Origin: Streptococcus mitis
GTDB taxonomy: Bacteria > Bacillota > Bacilli > Lactobacillales > Streptococcaceae
Assembly (NCBI RefSeq): GCF_002096845.1
Contig: NZ_NCVK01000018.1
Location: forward strand, 1 to 64,000
Direction of reading: 5' to 3'
DNA: 64,000 nucleotides
Shown here: positions 18,592-31,033 of the stretch, piece after piece
Layout: each line of letters starts with the position of its first letter
How positions within the stretch are numbered: the first letter of the stretch is position 1
Made by a program: the position numbers and the translations under genes
The notes under the pieces: generated by a model
Database searches by the model: none
The model's input: the letters and a program-made list of their open reading frames with translations, nothing else
Told to the model about the DNA's origin: nothing

Positions 18592-20509
18592 TTTCTACTC
18601 CTTTTTGGTTTTTATTTGTAACGGTTTTAGTAGATTTCAAGCGACGTTTGATTTTCCAAACACTTGCTCCCATAGCCGGTAGGGTAAAGGTCAAGGTCTG
18701 CTCATAATCTTTCCATAGTCCTTCTTGCGTTTGCACAGTTTGATTATGTTCTTTCCAAACTCCTCCCCACTCTTCTAACTCAGTATTCCAGACTTCTTCA
18801 TAAATCCCTGCAACAGGAAGTCCGATTGTAAAATCTTTTCGTTCAACAGGTGCCATATTAAAGACACAGACTAACATATCATCCTTTTTACCCTTACGGA
18901 TGAAGGAAAGAACACTCTGGTCTCGATTATCCGCATCAATGATTTCAATACCATCATAGCTGGTATCAATTTCCCACAGACAGCGATGATCTTTGTAAAA
19001 CTGGTTTAGCTGAGAAGTGAAATACTTCATCTTAGCATTCATAGGGTCTTCTAGATTAGACCATTCCAACTGCTCTTCAGATCTCCATTCTAGGAATTGG
19101 CCGTATTCGCTACCCATGAAGAGCAATTTCTTACCAGGGTGACAAATTTGGTAAGTGTAGAGATTGCGTAAGCCTGCGAATTGATTGTAGCGATCTCCCC
19201 ACATCTTGTGCATCATACTCTTCTTACCGTGAACCACTTCATCGTGCGAGAATGGTAGGAGATAGTTTTCATTGAAAACATACATAAAGCTGAAAGTCAC
19301 CAAATTAAAGTCATACTTACGGTAAATAGGGTCTTCTTCGTAGAATCGGAGGATATCATTCATCCAGCCCATATTCCACTTGTAGTCAAATCCTAGACCA
19401 CCAAGTTCCTTCATTCCCGTAATCTTGGTTGCTGACGAACTTTCTTCTGCGATCATCATCACATCTGGATGTGCTAGTTTAATGACATCATTCAAGCGTT
19501 GAAGGAAATAATATCCTTCATAGTTGAGATTGCCACCATCTTTATTAGGTGTCCATGGAGCATCATCGTAGTCTAAATAGAGCATATTGCTAACTGCATC
19601 CACTCGAATACCATCTAGATGGTAAAAGTCAATCCAAAACTTAATACTAGAAATCAAGAAGGACTGGACTTCATTTTTTCCAAGGTCAAAATTGAGAGCG
19701 CCCCAACCGTAGTTATGAGCCTTATTATGGTCTTGGTATTCAAAAGTCGGTGTTCCATCATAATAGGCCAAGGCATCATCATTGATAGTAAAGTGACCAG
19801 GTACCCAGTCTACAATAACTCCTATATTGTTTAAGTGACATTCCTCAACAAAATCTTGAAATTCTTCAGGACGACCATAGGCATGCTCTAGAGCAAAGTA
19901 ACCCATAAGCTGATAGCCCCAACTCAAACCGAGAGGGTGAGACATCAAGGGCATAAACTCAATGTGAGTATAGTTCATCTCAACCAAGTAAGGAATTAGT
20001 TCATCTTTCAATTGAGCAAAACTATAGGGGCTGCCATCAGGATTTCTCTTCCAAGAGCCAGCATGAGCCTCGTAAATATTGACAGGACGCTCTTCAAAGC
20101 TCAAACGTTTTCTACGGGCTAACCAGAGACCATCCTTCCATTTCTTTTCTGGAATATCTGTTAAAATAGCTCCAGTCCCAGGTCGTGCCTCATACCGTAC
20201 AGCCAAAGGATCAATCTTCATTAACTGATGACCATTTGCACGCGTGATATGATACTTATAAATTTGGCCTTCTTGAGCAAGAGTGGTAAAGACTTCCCAG
20301 ACTCCAAATTCATTTCGTTCCATCGGAATTTGATTTTCTACCCAATTGGTGAAATCCCCCACCAAGTGGACAGCCTGAGCATTGGGAGCCCACACACGAA
20401 ATGTATAACCGTACTCTCCATTTAGTTCTTCCCTATGTGCTCCTAGATAATGCTGAAGGTGAAAGTTTTCTCCTGTCATAAAGGTGCGCAAAGCTTCTCT
20501 TTTATCCAT
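18581..20509 (-). CDS. glgB: 1,4-alpha-glucan branching enzyme
   Basis: Introduces alpha-1,6 branches into glycogen. The 642-residue protein has an N-terminal CBM48 domain (about 25-110, [19 protein letters not shown]) and a GH13 catalytic barrel. Visible catalytic regions are [12 protein letters not shown] (nucleophile Asp), IAEESS (acid/base Glu) and [10 protein letters not shown]. It is the first gene of the operon, with ribosome site GAGGAGG and a promoter overlapped at its start by a CcpA cre site. Carbon catabolite control of glycogen synthesis is therefore likely. Confidence 0.98.
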   Translation of the reverse strand: MDKREALRTFMTGENFHLQHYLGAHREELNGEYGYTFRVWAPNAQAVHLVGDFTNWVENQIPMERNEFGVWEVFTTLAQEGQIYKYHITRANGHQLMKIDPLAVRYEARPGTGAILTDIPEKKWKDGLWLARRKRLSFEERPVNIYEAHAGSWKRNPDGSPYSFAQLKDELIPYLVEMNYTHIEFMPLMSHPLGLSWGYQLMGYFALEHAYGRPEEFQDFVEECHLNNIGVIVDWVPGHFTINDDALAYYDGTPTFEYQDHNKAHNYGWGALNFDLGKNEVQSFLISSIKFWIDFYHLDGIRVDAVSNMLYLDYDDAPWTPNKDGGNLNYEGYYFLQRLNDVIKLAHPDVMMIAEESSSATKITGMKELGGLGFDYKWNMGWMNDILRFYEEDPIYRKYDFNLVTFSFMYVFNENYLLPFSHDEVVHGKKSMMHKMWGDRYNQFAGLRNLYTYQICHPGKKLLFMGSEYGQFLEWRSEEQLEWSNLEDPMNAKMKYFTSQLNQFYKDHRCLWEIDTSYDGIEIIDADNRDQSVLSFIRKGKKDDMLVCVFNMAPVERKDFTIGLPVAGIYEEVWNTELEEWGGVWKEHNQTVQTQEGLWKDYEQTLTFTLPAMGASVWKIKRRLKSTKTVTNKNQKGVENEE

Positions 20510-20526
20510 AATACCTCCTCTTTTTC

Positions 20527-20577
20527 TGTAAGCGTTTTCTATAGATTTATTATACTACCTTTTTAGGGAAGATTCAA
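20527..20577 (-). promoter_or_regulatory. glg operon promoter with CcpA cre site
   Basis: Minus strand TTGAAT (20577-20572), 17-bp spacer, TATAAT (20554-20549). Just downstream of the start point lies TGTAAGCGTTTTCT (plus-strand 20527-20540), a close match to the catabolite-responsive element consensus with its central CG. Confidence 0.8.
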
Positions 20578-20742
20578 GTAAATTACGGAATTTGCAAAAA
20601 AATCTTTTGAAAGTCTTCAACAAATTCACTAATGTGTTCACTTGTAAATCAAGAAATTTTCAAACAGATTATGAAAACGAATTGTTTTTTTACAATACTA
20701 TCATAAAGTTCGTTATTTTACCAATAAAATTGTTGTTTTAAA

Positions 20743-20774
20743 GTAAAAAAAGAAACCAGGAAATGAATTTCCTG
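20743..20774 (-). terminator. gapN terminator
   Basis: CAGGAAAT (20757-20764) pairs with ATTTCCTG (20767-20774); on the minus strand it is followed by GTTTCTTTTTTT. Confidence 0.75.
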
Positions 20775-20784
20775 ATTTTATCTT

Positions 20785-22209
20785 TTATTTCACATCAAAA
20801 ACAATGGATTTGACATTTGTCATCGCTTCAATACTATATTTAATTCCTTGCACTCCAGCACCAGAACCTTTGACACCAAGGAATGGGAAATTATCTGGAC
20901 CACGTTGGGTTTTATTATTAATATGAACTGTACCCACTTCAAGTTTTTCAGCAATTTCAAAGGCCTTTTTGAAATCATTTGTAAAGACTGAGGATTGAAG
21001 GCCGAATTCAGATTCGTTGGCAAAGGCAATTGCTTCTTCTACATTAGTTACACGAATAATTGGTAAAACAGGGCCAAATGGCTCTTCCCATGCTACTTTC
21101 ATATCTTTTGTAACTTGGTCAAAAAGCACTGGCCAGAGAAGATTGCCCTCACGTTTGATTGGTGTAAGAGCCTGAGCACCTTTTTCTTGTGCATCCTCAA
21201 TCAAGCCCCAAATAAAGTCGGCTGAAGCATTGTCAATAACAGGTGTAATATCAGCATTGTCAAATGGGTCACCAACTGTTAATTTAGCAACCTCTGCTTG
21301 AAGCAAAGTAACTAATGTATCTGCAACACTTTCGAGAACAATAACACGTTTAATGGCCGTGCAACGTTGGCCTGAGTAGCTAAAGGCACCTGCAACAATT
21401 TGCTTGGCAGCATGTTCCAAATCTGCATCTTCTAGTACAAGAGCTGCATCTTTCCCACCAAGTTCCAACATGATAGGACGCATACCAGCTAAACGACCAA
21501 TACGTTCTCCGATAGGGGTTGATCCTGTAAAGTTGATGAAGTTGACTTCTTTGTGCTCAATGATATAATCCCCAATTTCTGAACCACGACCCGTAATGGT
21601 ATTGAAAACACCTGCTGGAATCCCTGCTTCTTCAAATGCTTTAGCCAACAAGAGACCAGAAATGGAACCTTGTGTTGGTGGCTTGAACATAACCACATTC
21701 CCTGCAATCAAGGCCGGAGCAATCTTAGATCCAGAAAGGTTGACTGGATAGTTAAAGGGAGCAATAGCTAGCACGACTCCAACCGGCTCACGACGAACAA
21801 CAGCCAGTTTGTTTTTACTTGCTGCTTCAAAACCGCCACCTTCCATCGCTTGGCCTGTGATACGGAGACCTTCTTCAGCAGCATAGCGGATCAAGTCTGC
21901 GGTACGCACTACTTCTCCAATGGCTGCTTTAATCCCTTTAGCAACCTCTTTGGCAAGGATAGAACCAATTTTTTCTTTATCACGTTCCAAAATAGCTGCT
22001 GTTTTATGCAAATAAGCCGCACGTTCAACTGCTGATAAAGCACGCCATGCAGGCAAGGCTGCACGCGCAGCTTGCATAGCCTCATCTACTTCCGCTTGGC
22101 TCATAGCTGGTACTGTCCCTAATTCTTCTTGATTGATTGGTGAATAAATCGTAATTTCTTTTTCAGATGATTTCCATTCTCCATTTACTAAATTCTTATA
22201 TCTTGTCAA
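20785..22209 (-). CDS. gapN: NADP-dependent non-phosphorylating glyceraldehyde-3-phosphate dehydrogenase
   Basis: Oxidises glyceraldehyde-3-phosphate directly to 3-phosphoglycerate with NADP, supplying NADPH in streptococci that lack an oxidative pentose pathway. The product has 474 residues of the aldehyde dehydrogenase superfamily, with the catalytic Glu in MLELGGKDA (E249), the catalytic Cys in SGQRCTAIKRV (C283), and NFTGSTPIG in the cofactor domain. The start codon is TTG (complement of 22207-22209), preceded by AGGAGGA at good spacing, and no in-frame ATG exists nearby. It appears monocistronic, between glgB and pulA. Confidence 0.96.
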   Translation of the reverse strand: MTRYKNLVNGEWKSSEKEITIYSPINQEELGTVPAMSQAEVDEAMQAARAALPAWRALSAVERAAYLHKTAAILERDKEKIGSILAKEVAKGIKAAIGEVVRTADLIRYAAEEGLRITGQAMEGGGFEAASKNKLAVVRREPVGVVLAIAPFNYPVNLSGSKIAPALIAGNVVMFKPPTQGSISGLLLAKAFEEAGIPAGVFNTITGRGSEIGDYIIEHKEVNFINFTGSTPIGERIGRLAGMRPIMLELGGKDAALVLEDADLEHAAKQIVAGAFSYSGQRCTAIKRVIVLESVADTLVTLLQAEVAKLTVGDPFDNADITPVIDNASADFIWGLIEDAQEKGAQALTPIKREGNLLWPVLFDQVTKDMKVAWEEPFGPVLPIIRVTNVEEAIAFANESEFGLQSSVFTNDFKKAFEIAEKLEVGTVHINNKTQRGPDNFPFLGVKGSGAGVQGIKYSIEAMTNVKSIVFDVK

Positions 22210-22356
22210 ATTCTCGTCCTCCTGAAAATGATTAAGATATATTTTACCAAATTTTCAGAAAATTACAACCCTTTTTGCAATATTTTTGAGATTATTTTCA
22301 CAAGCTTGACTTTTCAAACTATTTGAACTCTTTTGTTAAGCAGTCAGTACAAGAAG

Positions 22357-22384
22357 AAAAGGCTTAGATGAACTAAACCTTTTT
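22357..22384. terminator. pulA terminator
   Basis: Hairpin GGCTTAG / CTAAACC (22361-22367 / 22373-22379, one wobble) flanked by AAAA and TTTTT, so it can act on both strands. It lies about 90 bp downstream of the pulA stop. Confidence 0.65.
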
Positions 22385-22475
22385 CATGCTATGTTATTCT
22401 TCATTGAGTTTTATAATTTTTAGCAAGAAGATATCCTGGAAATTATACGACACAATTGAAAACTTTTGATTTTTT

Positions 22476-24755
22476 CTACAAGACTTTAAAGACGCTGGCG
22501 CTAACGCCACCAACCATGTCTTTATCACTTAAATGGCTATTGGTCACCAATAGTTCTAGATTTCCAGCATTTTCAAACTGGAAGTCTTGCCCTTTAGCAT
22601 TAAATACAACCAGTAAATGGTCTTCACCTTGAATCTCATAGACAATCAAACCACTATGTTCATTTGCTGAATGAACAAAAACATGATGGTAAATTTCATC
22701 ATAAGTAGGGTAAGAAAAGGCACCGGTTCCTGTCTTCAATCGAATCATCTGACGGATAAACTCAATACTATCTTGACGCTCATTAATCAAGTCCCAGTTC
22801 ACTTGGTTCACACTGTCTGGAGCATTATAGCTATTCATAGCACGCTCTCTATCATCATGGGTCAACTCACCATTTTCACCAGTCGCAACTAGTTTGGTAC
22901 GACCAAATTCTTGACCGATTTCCATAAAGGCCATCCCTTGCATGAGTAGGTTCATAGCTGTGGCCGTCTCAACCTTGCGCATGATTTGTTCTGAACTTTG
23001 GTCTGGATGAAGAGTTGCCAATAAATCGTGAAGATTGTAATTGTCATGGGCTTCCACATAGTTAAGTACTTGATTTGGATGTGTATAGGTTCCTAATTCA
23101 CGACTGCCTAGGATTGCCTTGGCTAGAATTGGTTCTGTCGCAGCACCGCTAACAAAGCCTGATTTGATAGCACCATAAACTTCTCCACCTTTGACAGCAT
23201 CACGCTGATTGTCATTAAAGAAACCAATATTTGGCATCTGGTAGGCATTGTCTTTCTTGGCCTTATCATAAGGAGCAAGACCTGTTCCCATATCCCATCC
23301 TTCTCCATAGAGGATAATGTTAGGGTCGACTTCATCCAGGCTCTGACGAATCATCTGCATAGTCTTGACATCATGAATCCCCATCAAGTCAAAACGGAAG
23401 CCGTCAATATTGTATTCCTGTACCCAGTATAGAAGAGAATCAATCATATACTTGCGGAACATTTCGTGTTCACTGGCTGTTTCATTTCCAACACCCGTTC
23501 CATTCTGGAAGGTACCGTCTGGATTCATACGATAGTAGTAATCAGGGACAGTTGTTTGGAAAGGTGCATCAACTACTGAGAAGGTATGATTATAGACCAC
23601 ATCCATAATGACACCAATACCCGCATCATGATAGGCTTGAATCATGGTCTTCAAATCACGAATAACCTGAGCTGGATCATCTGGATTAGTTGAAAAACTA
23701 GTTTCTGGCGCGTTATAGTTTTGTGGATCATAACCCCAGTTGTAGGTTACATTTCCATCCTCATCATATTCTTTGTGACGGTCTGCAATTGGTTGCAACT
23801 GAACATAATTGTAGCCGATCTTCTTGATGTAATCAAAAGCAGTTGCTTGACCGTACTGGTTAACTGTTCCAGTCTGTGCAGCACCTAAGAAAGTTCCTCG
23901 AAGATGTTCATCCACACCTGAGGTCGGTGATTTGGTCAAATCACGAATGTGCATTTCACAAATAACTGCCTTACATGGATTTGCCAAGCGCCAAGTAGCC
24001 TCAGAACCATGCTTAACCTCGAAGTTTTCGACTTGTTTTTCTGCATGGCTTAGAATAGCAGAACGTTTGCCATCAGGACTGGTAGCAATGGTATAGGGAT
24101 CGCGTGTCACTGTTTGGTGGTGAGGGAATTGGACTTGATACTGATAAGCCTTACCAGTCAAATCTTCCTCAACATCCAAACTCCAGACACCAATAGTATT
24201 GTCCTTATGGTTATAAGAATAGCTATTGCCTCTCTCCATATCAAAAGTCTTCCAAACAGGTGCATCATTAGTAGCTGATTCATAAACAACTACCTGCACT
24301 TCTGTCGCTGTCGGAGCCCAGAGGACGAAATGTGCCTGATTATCCTCTACACGGCAACCCAATACACCTTGGTAGCCCCAGTGGTGGTCGAAACTAGCAC
24401 TATTGATAGCCTTGTCAAAGGCAAAAGGATTTTGATTTTTATAGAAAGGACTGGCAATAGCAGGATTTTCAGAATAATAAATTCTATCATCCCCTTCCAA
24501 AATCCAGACCTCTGTTAAGAGGGGATAGTGATTAAAACGGATAGCATACTCTTTACTGATTTGGCCGGTATGAACCACAAAATTCAAGCTTTCTAAGGGA
24601 TGAACGCTTGGGTGTTCGAAACTAAATAAAGCACCAAAATAATCTTCTTTGTAGGTTAGCAAATCAATTCGCTGGTCCTGACTTTTTACAAAAGAGCAAG
24701 TATCGTATTCACCATTCTTGCGGTGGTAATGAATGCGCATAGGGTAGTTATACAT
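22476..24755 (-). CDS. pulA: Type I pullulanase, cytoplasmic
   Basis: The 759-residue debranching enzyme cleaves alpha-1,6 links. It has a CBM48-like domain (about 120-250), then a GH13 barrel with the pullulanase-specific YNWGYDPQNYNAPE motif, nucleophile region DGFRFDLMGIHD, acid/base region LYGEGWDMGT and EAHDNYNLHD. There is no signal peptide, LPXTG anchor or N-terminal carbohydrate-binding tandem, so this is the intracellular form, not the surface SpuA/PulA virulence protein. Its place next to glgBCDA and gapN fits turnover of internal glycogen or imported maltodextrins. Confidence 0.95.
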   Translation of the reverse strand: MYNYPMRIHYHRKNGEYDTCSFVKSQDQRIDLLTYKEDYFGALFSFEHPSVHPLESLNFVVHTGQISKEYAIRFNHYPLLTEVWILEGDDRIYYSENPAIASPFYKNQNPFAFDKAINSASFDHHWGYQGVLGCRVEDNQAHFVLWAPTATEVQVVVYESATNDAPVWKTFDMERGNSYSYNHKDNTIGVWSLDVEEDLTGKAYQYQVQFPHHQTVTRDPYTIATSPDGKRSAILSHAEKQVENFEVKHGSEATWRLANPCKAVICEMHIRDLTKSPTSGVDEHLRGTFLGAAQTGTVNQYGQATAFDYIKKIGYNYVQLQPIADRHKEYDEDGNVTYNWGYDPQNYNAPETSFSTNPDDPAQVIRDLKTMIQAYHDAGIGVIMDVVYNHTFSVVDAPFQTTVPDYYYRMNPDGTFQNGTGVGNETASEHEMFRKYMIDSLLYWVQEYNIDGFRFDLMGIHDVKTMQMIRQSLDEVDPNIILYGEGWDMGTGLAPYDKAKKDNAYQMPNIGFFNDNQRDAVKGGEVYGAIKSGFVSGAATEPILAKAILGSRELGTYTHPNQVLNYVEAHDNYNLHDLLATLHPDQSSEQIMRKVETATAMNLLMQGMAFMEIGQEFGRTKLVATGENGELTHDDRERAMNSYNAPDSVNQVNWDLINERQDSIEFIRQMIRLKTGTGAFSYPTYDEIYHHVFVHSANEHSGLIVYEIQGEDHLLVVFNAKGQDFQFENAGNLELLVTNSHLSDKDMVGGVSASVFKVL

Positions 24756-24870
24756 TTTTATTTTTCCTTTTTACTTTTTAATTTGTTTCTATTTCACTAA
24801 TAAATTTTGTCAATCTCGTCTCAATTAACAAACATAGTCATATTATCTAAACTCTGTTTTTAAACGATCA

Positions 24871-26876
<2,006 letters not shown>

Positions 26877-26921
26877 AGAAAAAACACTTAGATTGGAATT
26901 ATTTTTGAAGTCCAAGCAAAC

Positions 26922-28100
26922 TTATGTCTCTTTTTCAAAATGAGTTCGAACATATCCGAGAGCTAAGCAAGATAAGGCTACGACTCCAAGTCCAATAATC
27001 AAGAAAGAATAAAGATGGACACTTGGAAGAAAGGTCATCAAACCTGTTGCAATTGGCATAAAAAGTATAGCTAAGGTATAAATCGAACTGAGAACTCTTC
27101 CCAGATATTCACCTTCAACCTTGGTTTGTACTTGAGTAAAAAAGTGAATATTGAAAATCGTCATAAATAATTCACAAACGAAATTGCCTGAAAAAGTAAG
27201 ATAGGATGGGAGGGTAAATCCCATTATCATCACCCCAAGTCCAGTCAGAGCCAACAAAAACAGAAGCATTTCCATACTGGCTTTAATCTTACTAGCTAGC
27301 AGCGCCCCAACAATAGAACCGATAGCGCCCATAGTTAAAATAGTGGCATAGGCACCTTGAACTCCATAGAGCTGATTTGAAAAGGGAAGGAGGTAATTAA
27401 AAGCTGCAAAGAAAAAATTGACACTTGAAGCCATGACTAGTAAAAAGAAGATTTCCTTTTGCTTCACAATATAGTGAACTCCCTCCTTGATATCAGCACA
27501 AATAACTTTGAATGTAAGTTTCTTCTCACCCGTAGTCTTCTCTTCTTTCTTTGGAAGCAAGGCTACTAAGCCAAAAGCGAGGAAAAAACTAAGGGCATCT
27601 AATACCAAGGTAATACGAAGACTTGCAAATTGTAAAACCAGAAAAGAAAGTACAGGAGAACTCACACTGACAACCTGCAAGACCAACTCCAAACGAGAAT
27701 TGTAGAGGACCAGTTCATCCTTCTCTACTAATTCTGTGATAATGGCCTTATTTGCTGGTCTAGAAAAGGAAAAGGCAATCGCCTGCACAATATTAGCCCC
27801 AATCAAAGCCCCAATCATCCAACTGTCATTCCTTATGAAAGAAATAGCCAGACAAAGAATCCCACAAACAAGGTCTGTAGTCATTAAAATCTTACGACGA
27901 GAAAAACGGTCTGATATAACTCCACCAAAAGGATTTACGAGAATAGATGTGACGAGTTCAGAAATCTGATACATTCCTAAAACTGTCTGTCCGATAGTTC
28001 CCATGGAAGCCAACCAGACACTATTTCCATAATCATAGAGCATATTCCCTATCTTGTTAACAGCTCCACGGCTAATCAACTGTACTGCATAGCGGTTCAT
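26922..28100 (-). CDS. MFS transporter (macrolide-efflux-like)
   Basis: The 392-residue permease has 12 predicted hydrophobic segments. The cytoplasmic loop 2-3 motif GGVISDRFSRRKIL (about residues 60-73) is the major facilitator signature of drug-efflux members. The substrate cannot be read. The start ATG at 28100 follows GAGAGGAG. It sits downstream of an Rgg-type regulator gene with an 80-bp gap containing a small hairpin (TTTTCCC / GGGAAAA on the minus strand), so read-through from the regulator or an own weak promoter are both possible. Confidence 0.85.
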   Translation of the reverse strand: MNRYAVQLISRGAVNKIGNMLYDYGNSVWLASMGTIGQTVLGMYQISELVTSILVNPFGGVISDRFSRRKILMTTDLVCGILCLAISFIRNDSWMIGALIGANIVQAIAFSFSRPANKAIITELVEKDELVLYNSRLELVLQVVSVSSPVLSFLVLQFASLRITLVLDALSFFLAFGLVALLPKKEEKTTGEKKLTFKVICADIKEGVHYIVKQKEIFFLLVMASSVNFFFAAFNYLLPFSNQLYGVQGAYATILTMGAIGSIVGALLASKIKASMEMLLFLLALTGLGVMIMGFTLPSYLTFSGNFVCELFMTIFNIHFFTQVQTKVEGEYLGRVLSSIYTLAILFMPIATGLMTFLPSVHLYSFLIIGLGVVALSCLALGYVRTHFEKET

Positions 28101-28179
28101 ATAAAAACTCCTCTCAAATTTTGAAACTATTGTATCAAAACTGAAAGGAGCTTTTTATTTTTTCCCTTATTTGGGAAAA

Positions 28180-29043
28180 TTAGTCTTTGACAAATTTTTC
28201 ATAGTGTTCCTGATAATAGGCTACTTGCTCTGGAAGACCTAGCACGTCAAAAATATGCATGGCTTCTTGCATTTGGCTACAACCTTCTTTACACTTTCCT
28301 TTTTGATATAAGGCAAAACCTTTGAGGTAATGTAAAATATTCCGTTCATAAAGACTAATGTTTTTACCAATAATCTTCTCTGTATAAGTCTCAAAATAGC
28401 TTGCATTGTCAAAAGAAAGATGCTCTAAACAATGTTGATAACAATTGAGGGCCAAAATCAACACTAATCTCTTATGGCGACCAATCTCTAGGTAAAATTC
28501 CTCCCTCTCCATAACTTCTCTACCAATCCGAGTGACATAATCCACATCGTAGAAACTATAGAGGTTACCGAAAAGAATCAACTCATACATGGTCCATTCT
28601 TCTGTTTTGAAGAGATAATCTGCTACCTTATCCAAATCATCTTGCTTCATATCATAACTCGAATCTCTTTGACAAATCAGACCTTGTAGCAAAATCCAGT
28701 TCAGCTCAAAATAAAGGGGATTCGTCGAACTCTTAGCCTTTTCAAGTTGTTCCCTTTGAATCTTTTGAAAACCTGCAATATCATTTGAATAGTAAAGAGG
28801 CACAATTTGTCCCATCATGGCAACATGTTCATGATTATGAAAATTCCTTGCCTTATCCATGAAATTTTCGATTGTGACATGAATGTTATCCAAAAGCTCA
28901 AAGAAACGTGAGACTGCTAGGTCAGACTCCCCAAGCTCAAAGCGAGATAACTGAGAAGTTGAACAGGACTCCCCTGCCGCCTCCTTTAAAGAATAATTTC
29001 CACTTGTTCGAAATTCACGAAATACTTTTCCAAGATGTTCCAT
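28180..29043 (-). CDS. Rgg/GadR/MutR-family transcriptional regulator
   Basis: The product has 287 residues. The N-terminal XRE-type helix-turn-helix (about 3-60) has LGKVFREFRTSGNYSL and SQLSRFELGESD, followed by a helical repeat domain (about 70-285) of the Rgg type that binds short peptides in many members. Cysteines are numerous. The start is the ATG at 29043, with CAGGTG before it. It begins 2 nt after the ABC-F stop, so the two are co-transcribed. I found no SHP-like peptide frame beside it, so peptide control is unproven. Confidence 0.88.
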   Translation of the reverse strand: MEHLGKVFREFRTSGNYSLKEAAGESCSTSQLSRFELGESDLAVSRFFELLDNIHVTIENFMDKARNFHNHEHVAMMGQIVPLYYSNDIAGFQKIQREQLEKAKSSTNPLYFELNWILLQGLICQRDSSYDMKQDDLDKVADYLFKTEEWTMYELILFGNLYSFYDVDYVTRIGREVMEREEFYLEIGRHKRLVLILALNCYQHCLEHLSFDNASYFETYTEKIIGKNISLYERNILHYLKGFALYQKGKCKEGCSQMQEAMHIFDVLGLPEQVAYYQEHYEKFVKD

Positions 29044-29045
29044 CT

Positions 29046-30947
29046 TTACACCTGCTCTGATAATTCTTCCCACTCAAGCATAGCTTCTTCCTGACGGTGG
29101 CTGATTTTGTCCAGATCAGCCTGTAGTTCCATCAGTTTGTCGGCATCGTTTGTTTCCAACATTTGTTCAGAAATGGCTTGACTTTGACTTTCTAGCTCTT
29201 CAATTTCAGCTTCTAGATTTTCGATTTGCCGCATGAGTTTGCGAACTTCTTTTTGACTTTCTTTCTGAGCTTGATAGTCATTGACTGGACTTGCTTCCTT
29301 TGCTTGATTGTTAGTTGAAGCTTCCTCAGTCTGGCTCATTTCTACTTCTGCTTTCTTCTCGACATAGTAGTCGTAATCTCCCAAGTAGAGAGTCGAACCA
29401 TTCTCGGACAATTCCAAAACATGAGTGGCCACACGATTGATAAAGTAACGGTCATGGCTGACGAATAGAAGAGTTCCATCGAAGTCAATCAAGGCATTTT
29501 CCAACACTTCCTTGCTATCAATATCCAAGTGGTTGGTTGGCTCATCCAGAATCAAGAAGTTGTTGTTCTCCATAGACAATTTAGCCAAAAGCAAACGAGC
29601 TTTTTCGCCACCAGACAGCATGCCGACTGATTTTTTAACATCATCTCCTGAGAAAAGGAAGGCACCTAGACGGTTACGGATTTCAACTTCTGGTGTCAGT
29701 TTAAAATCATTCCAAAGTTCATCAAGTACCGTATTACTTGGTGTCAGCTTGCTTTGAGTCTGATCATAGTAGCCAACCTCAACATTAGCGCCAAATCGCT
29801 TTTCACCCTTGATAAACGGAATCTGGTCCACAATAGACTTGATAAAGGTTGATTTTCCAATACCGTTTGGTCCAACAATAGCAACAGCATTCATCTTACG
29901 AAGGTCTAGGTTAATCGGTTGTGACAGGACTTCCCCATCATAGCCAACAGCTGCATTTTCAACAGTCAAGACAATATTGCCCGACGTTTTCTCAGACTGG
30001 AAGGTCATGTTTGCTGATTTCTTACCAGTTTCAGGCTTGTCCAAACGCTCCATTTTTTCCAGTTGTTTACGGCGAGATTGGGCACGTTTAGTCGTTGAAG
30101 CTCGGACTAGATTGCGGTTGACAAAGTCTTCCAGAGCTGCAATTTCCTTCTGTTGCTTTTCATAATTTTTTGCCTCAGTAGCTAGTTTTTGCTCTTTCAA
30201 CTCGACAAAACGAGAGTAATTGCCCACATAGCGATCCAAGGAATGCTTGGTCAAATCCAGCGTAATCGTCGCAACCTTATTCAAGAAATAACGGTCGTGG
30301 CTGACAATAATGAGGGCACCGCTATAGTTTACCAAGTAATTCTCTAGCCAGGCAATCGTTTCAATATCCAAGTGGTTGGTTGGCTCGTCCAAGACCAAGA
30401 GATTTGGCTTTTCAAGAAGCATTTTAGCAAGAGCCAGACGGGTATTTTGACCACCAGAAAGCTCGGCAATTTTCATCTGCCACATAGATTCGTCAAACTT
30501 GAATCCATTCAAAATCGCTCGAATATCAGCTTCATAGGTAAAGCCACCTGCTTGACGAAAATTCTCAGATAAGCGATCGTAATCTGACATCAGTTTATCC
30601 AAATCTTCACCAGACTTTTCACCCATCTCCAACTCCATCTGACGAAGTTGTTTCTCCGTCCGACGCAAATCATCAAAGACATGAAGCATTTCATCATAAA
30701 TGGTATTTTCAGACTCAAAACGGCTATCTTGAGCTAGGTAAGACAGAGAAATATCTTTTTTCTTATTGATTTCTCCGCTAGTTGGCTCCTCTTCTCCAAC
30801 CAAAATCTTCAAAAGAGTAGACTTTCCTGCACCATTTTTCCCAACAAGGGCTATCCGATCACGTTCATCAACTTGCAGGTTGATATTATCAAAAAGAACC
30901 TCTCCTGCAAAAGAACGTTCAATTTTATTAGCTTGTAAAATAATCAT
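29046..30947 (-). CDS. ABC-F family ATPase (YdiF-like)
   Basis: The 633-residue soluble protein has two ABC domains and no membrane segments. Domain 1 (about 3-240) has Walker A GKNGAGKST and signature LSGGQ; domain 2 (about 310-525) has GPNGIGKST and LSGGEKARL. The linker between them is the charged P-site tRNA-interaction motif region, and a coiled-coil tail (about 565-633) follows. ABC-F proteins act on the ribosome; this is not one of the well-known resistance types. The start is the ATG at 30947. A promoter with TTGAAT-17-TATACT ends 6 nt before it, predicting a leaderless transcript. Confidence 0.9.
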   Translation of the reverse strand: MIILQANKIERSFAGEVLFDNINLQVDERDRIALVGKNGAGKSTLLKILVGEEEPTSGEINKKKDISLSYLAQDSRFESENTIYDEMLHVFDDLRRTEKQLRQMELEMGEKSGEDLDKLMSDYDRLSENFRQAGGFTYEADIRAILNGFKFDESMWQMKIAELSGGQNTRLALAKMLLEKPNLLVLDEPTNHLDIETIAWLENYLVNYSGALIIVSHDRYFLNKVATITLDLTKHSLDRYVGNYSRFVELKEQKLATEAKNYEKQQKEIAALEDFVNRNLVRASTTKRAQSRRKQLEKMERLDKPETGKKSANMTFQSEKTSGNIVLTVENAAVGYDGEVLSQPINLDLRKMNAVAIVGPNGIGKSTFIKSIVDQIPFIKGEKRFGANVEVGYYDQTQSKLTPSNTVLDELWNDFKLTPEVEIRNRLGAFLFSGDDVKKSVGMLSGGEKARLLLAKLSMENNNFLILDEPTNHLDIDSKEVLENALIDFDGTLLFVSHDRYFINRVATHVLELSENGSTLYLGDYDYYVEKKAEVEMSQTEEASTNNQAKEASPVNDYQAQKESQKEVRKLMRQIENLEAEIEELESQSQAISEQMLETNDADKLMELQADLDKISHRQEEAMLEWEELSEQV

Positions 30948-30953
30948 ACAAGT

Positions 30954-30982
30954 AGTATAGCATGTTTCCCTAAGGCATTCAA
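30954..30982 (-). promoter_or_regulatory. ABC-F promoter giving a predicted leaderless mRNA
   Basis: Minus strand TTGAAT (30982-30977), 17-bp spacer, extended -10 TGC-TATACT (hexamer 30959-30954). Six bases separate the hexamer from the ATG, with no ribosome site. Confidence 0.7.
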
Positions 30983-31033
30983 GACTTGATAAACCAGCAT
31001 ATGACACCACTTTTCTGAAAATTATGCTACCGT

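Noticed and set aside
22476..24755. Surface-anchored pullulanase SpuA/PulA
   Set aside because: No signal peptide, no LPXTG and no tandem carbohydrate-binding modules; it is the short intracellular form.
28101..28179. SHP-type signalling peptide gene for the Rgg regulator
   Set aside because: No small frame with a basic start and hydrophobic C-terminus is present here or on the other strand; the region holds only a hairpin and the MFS ribosome site.
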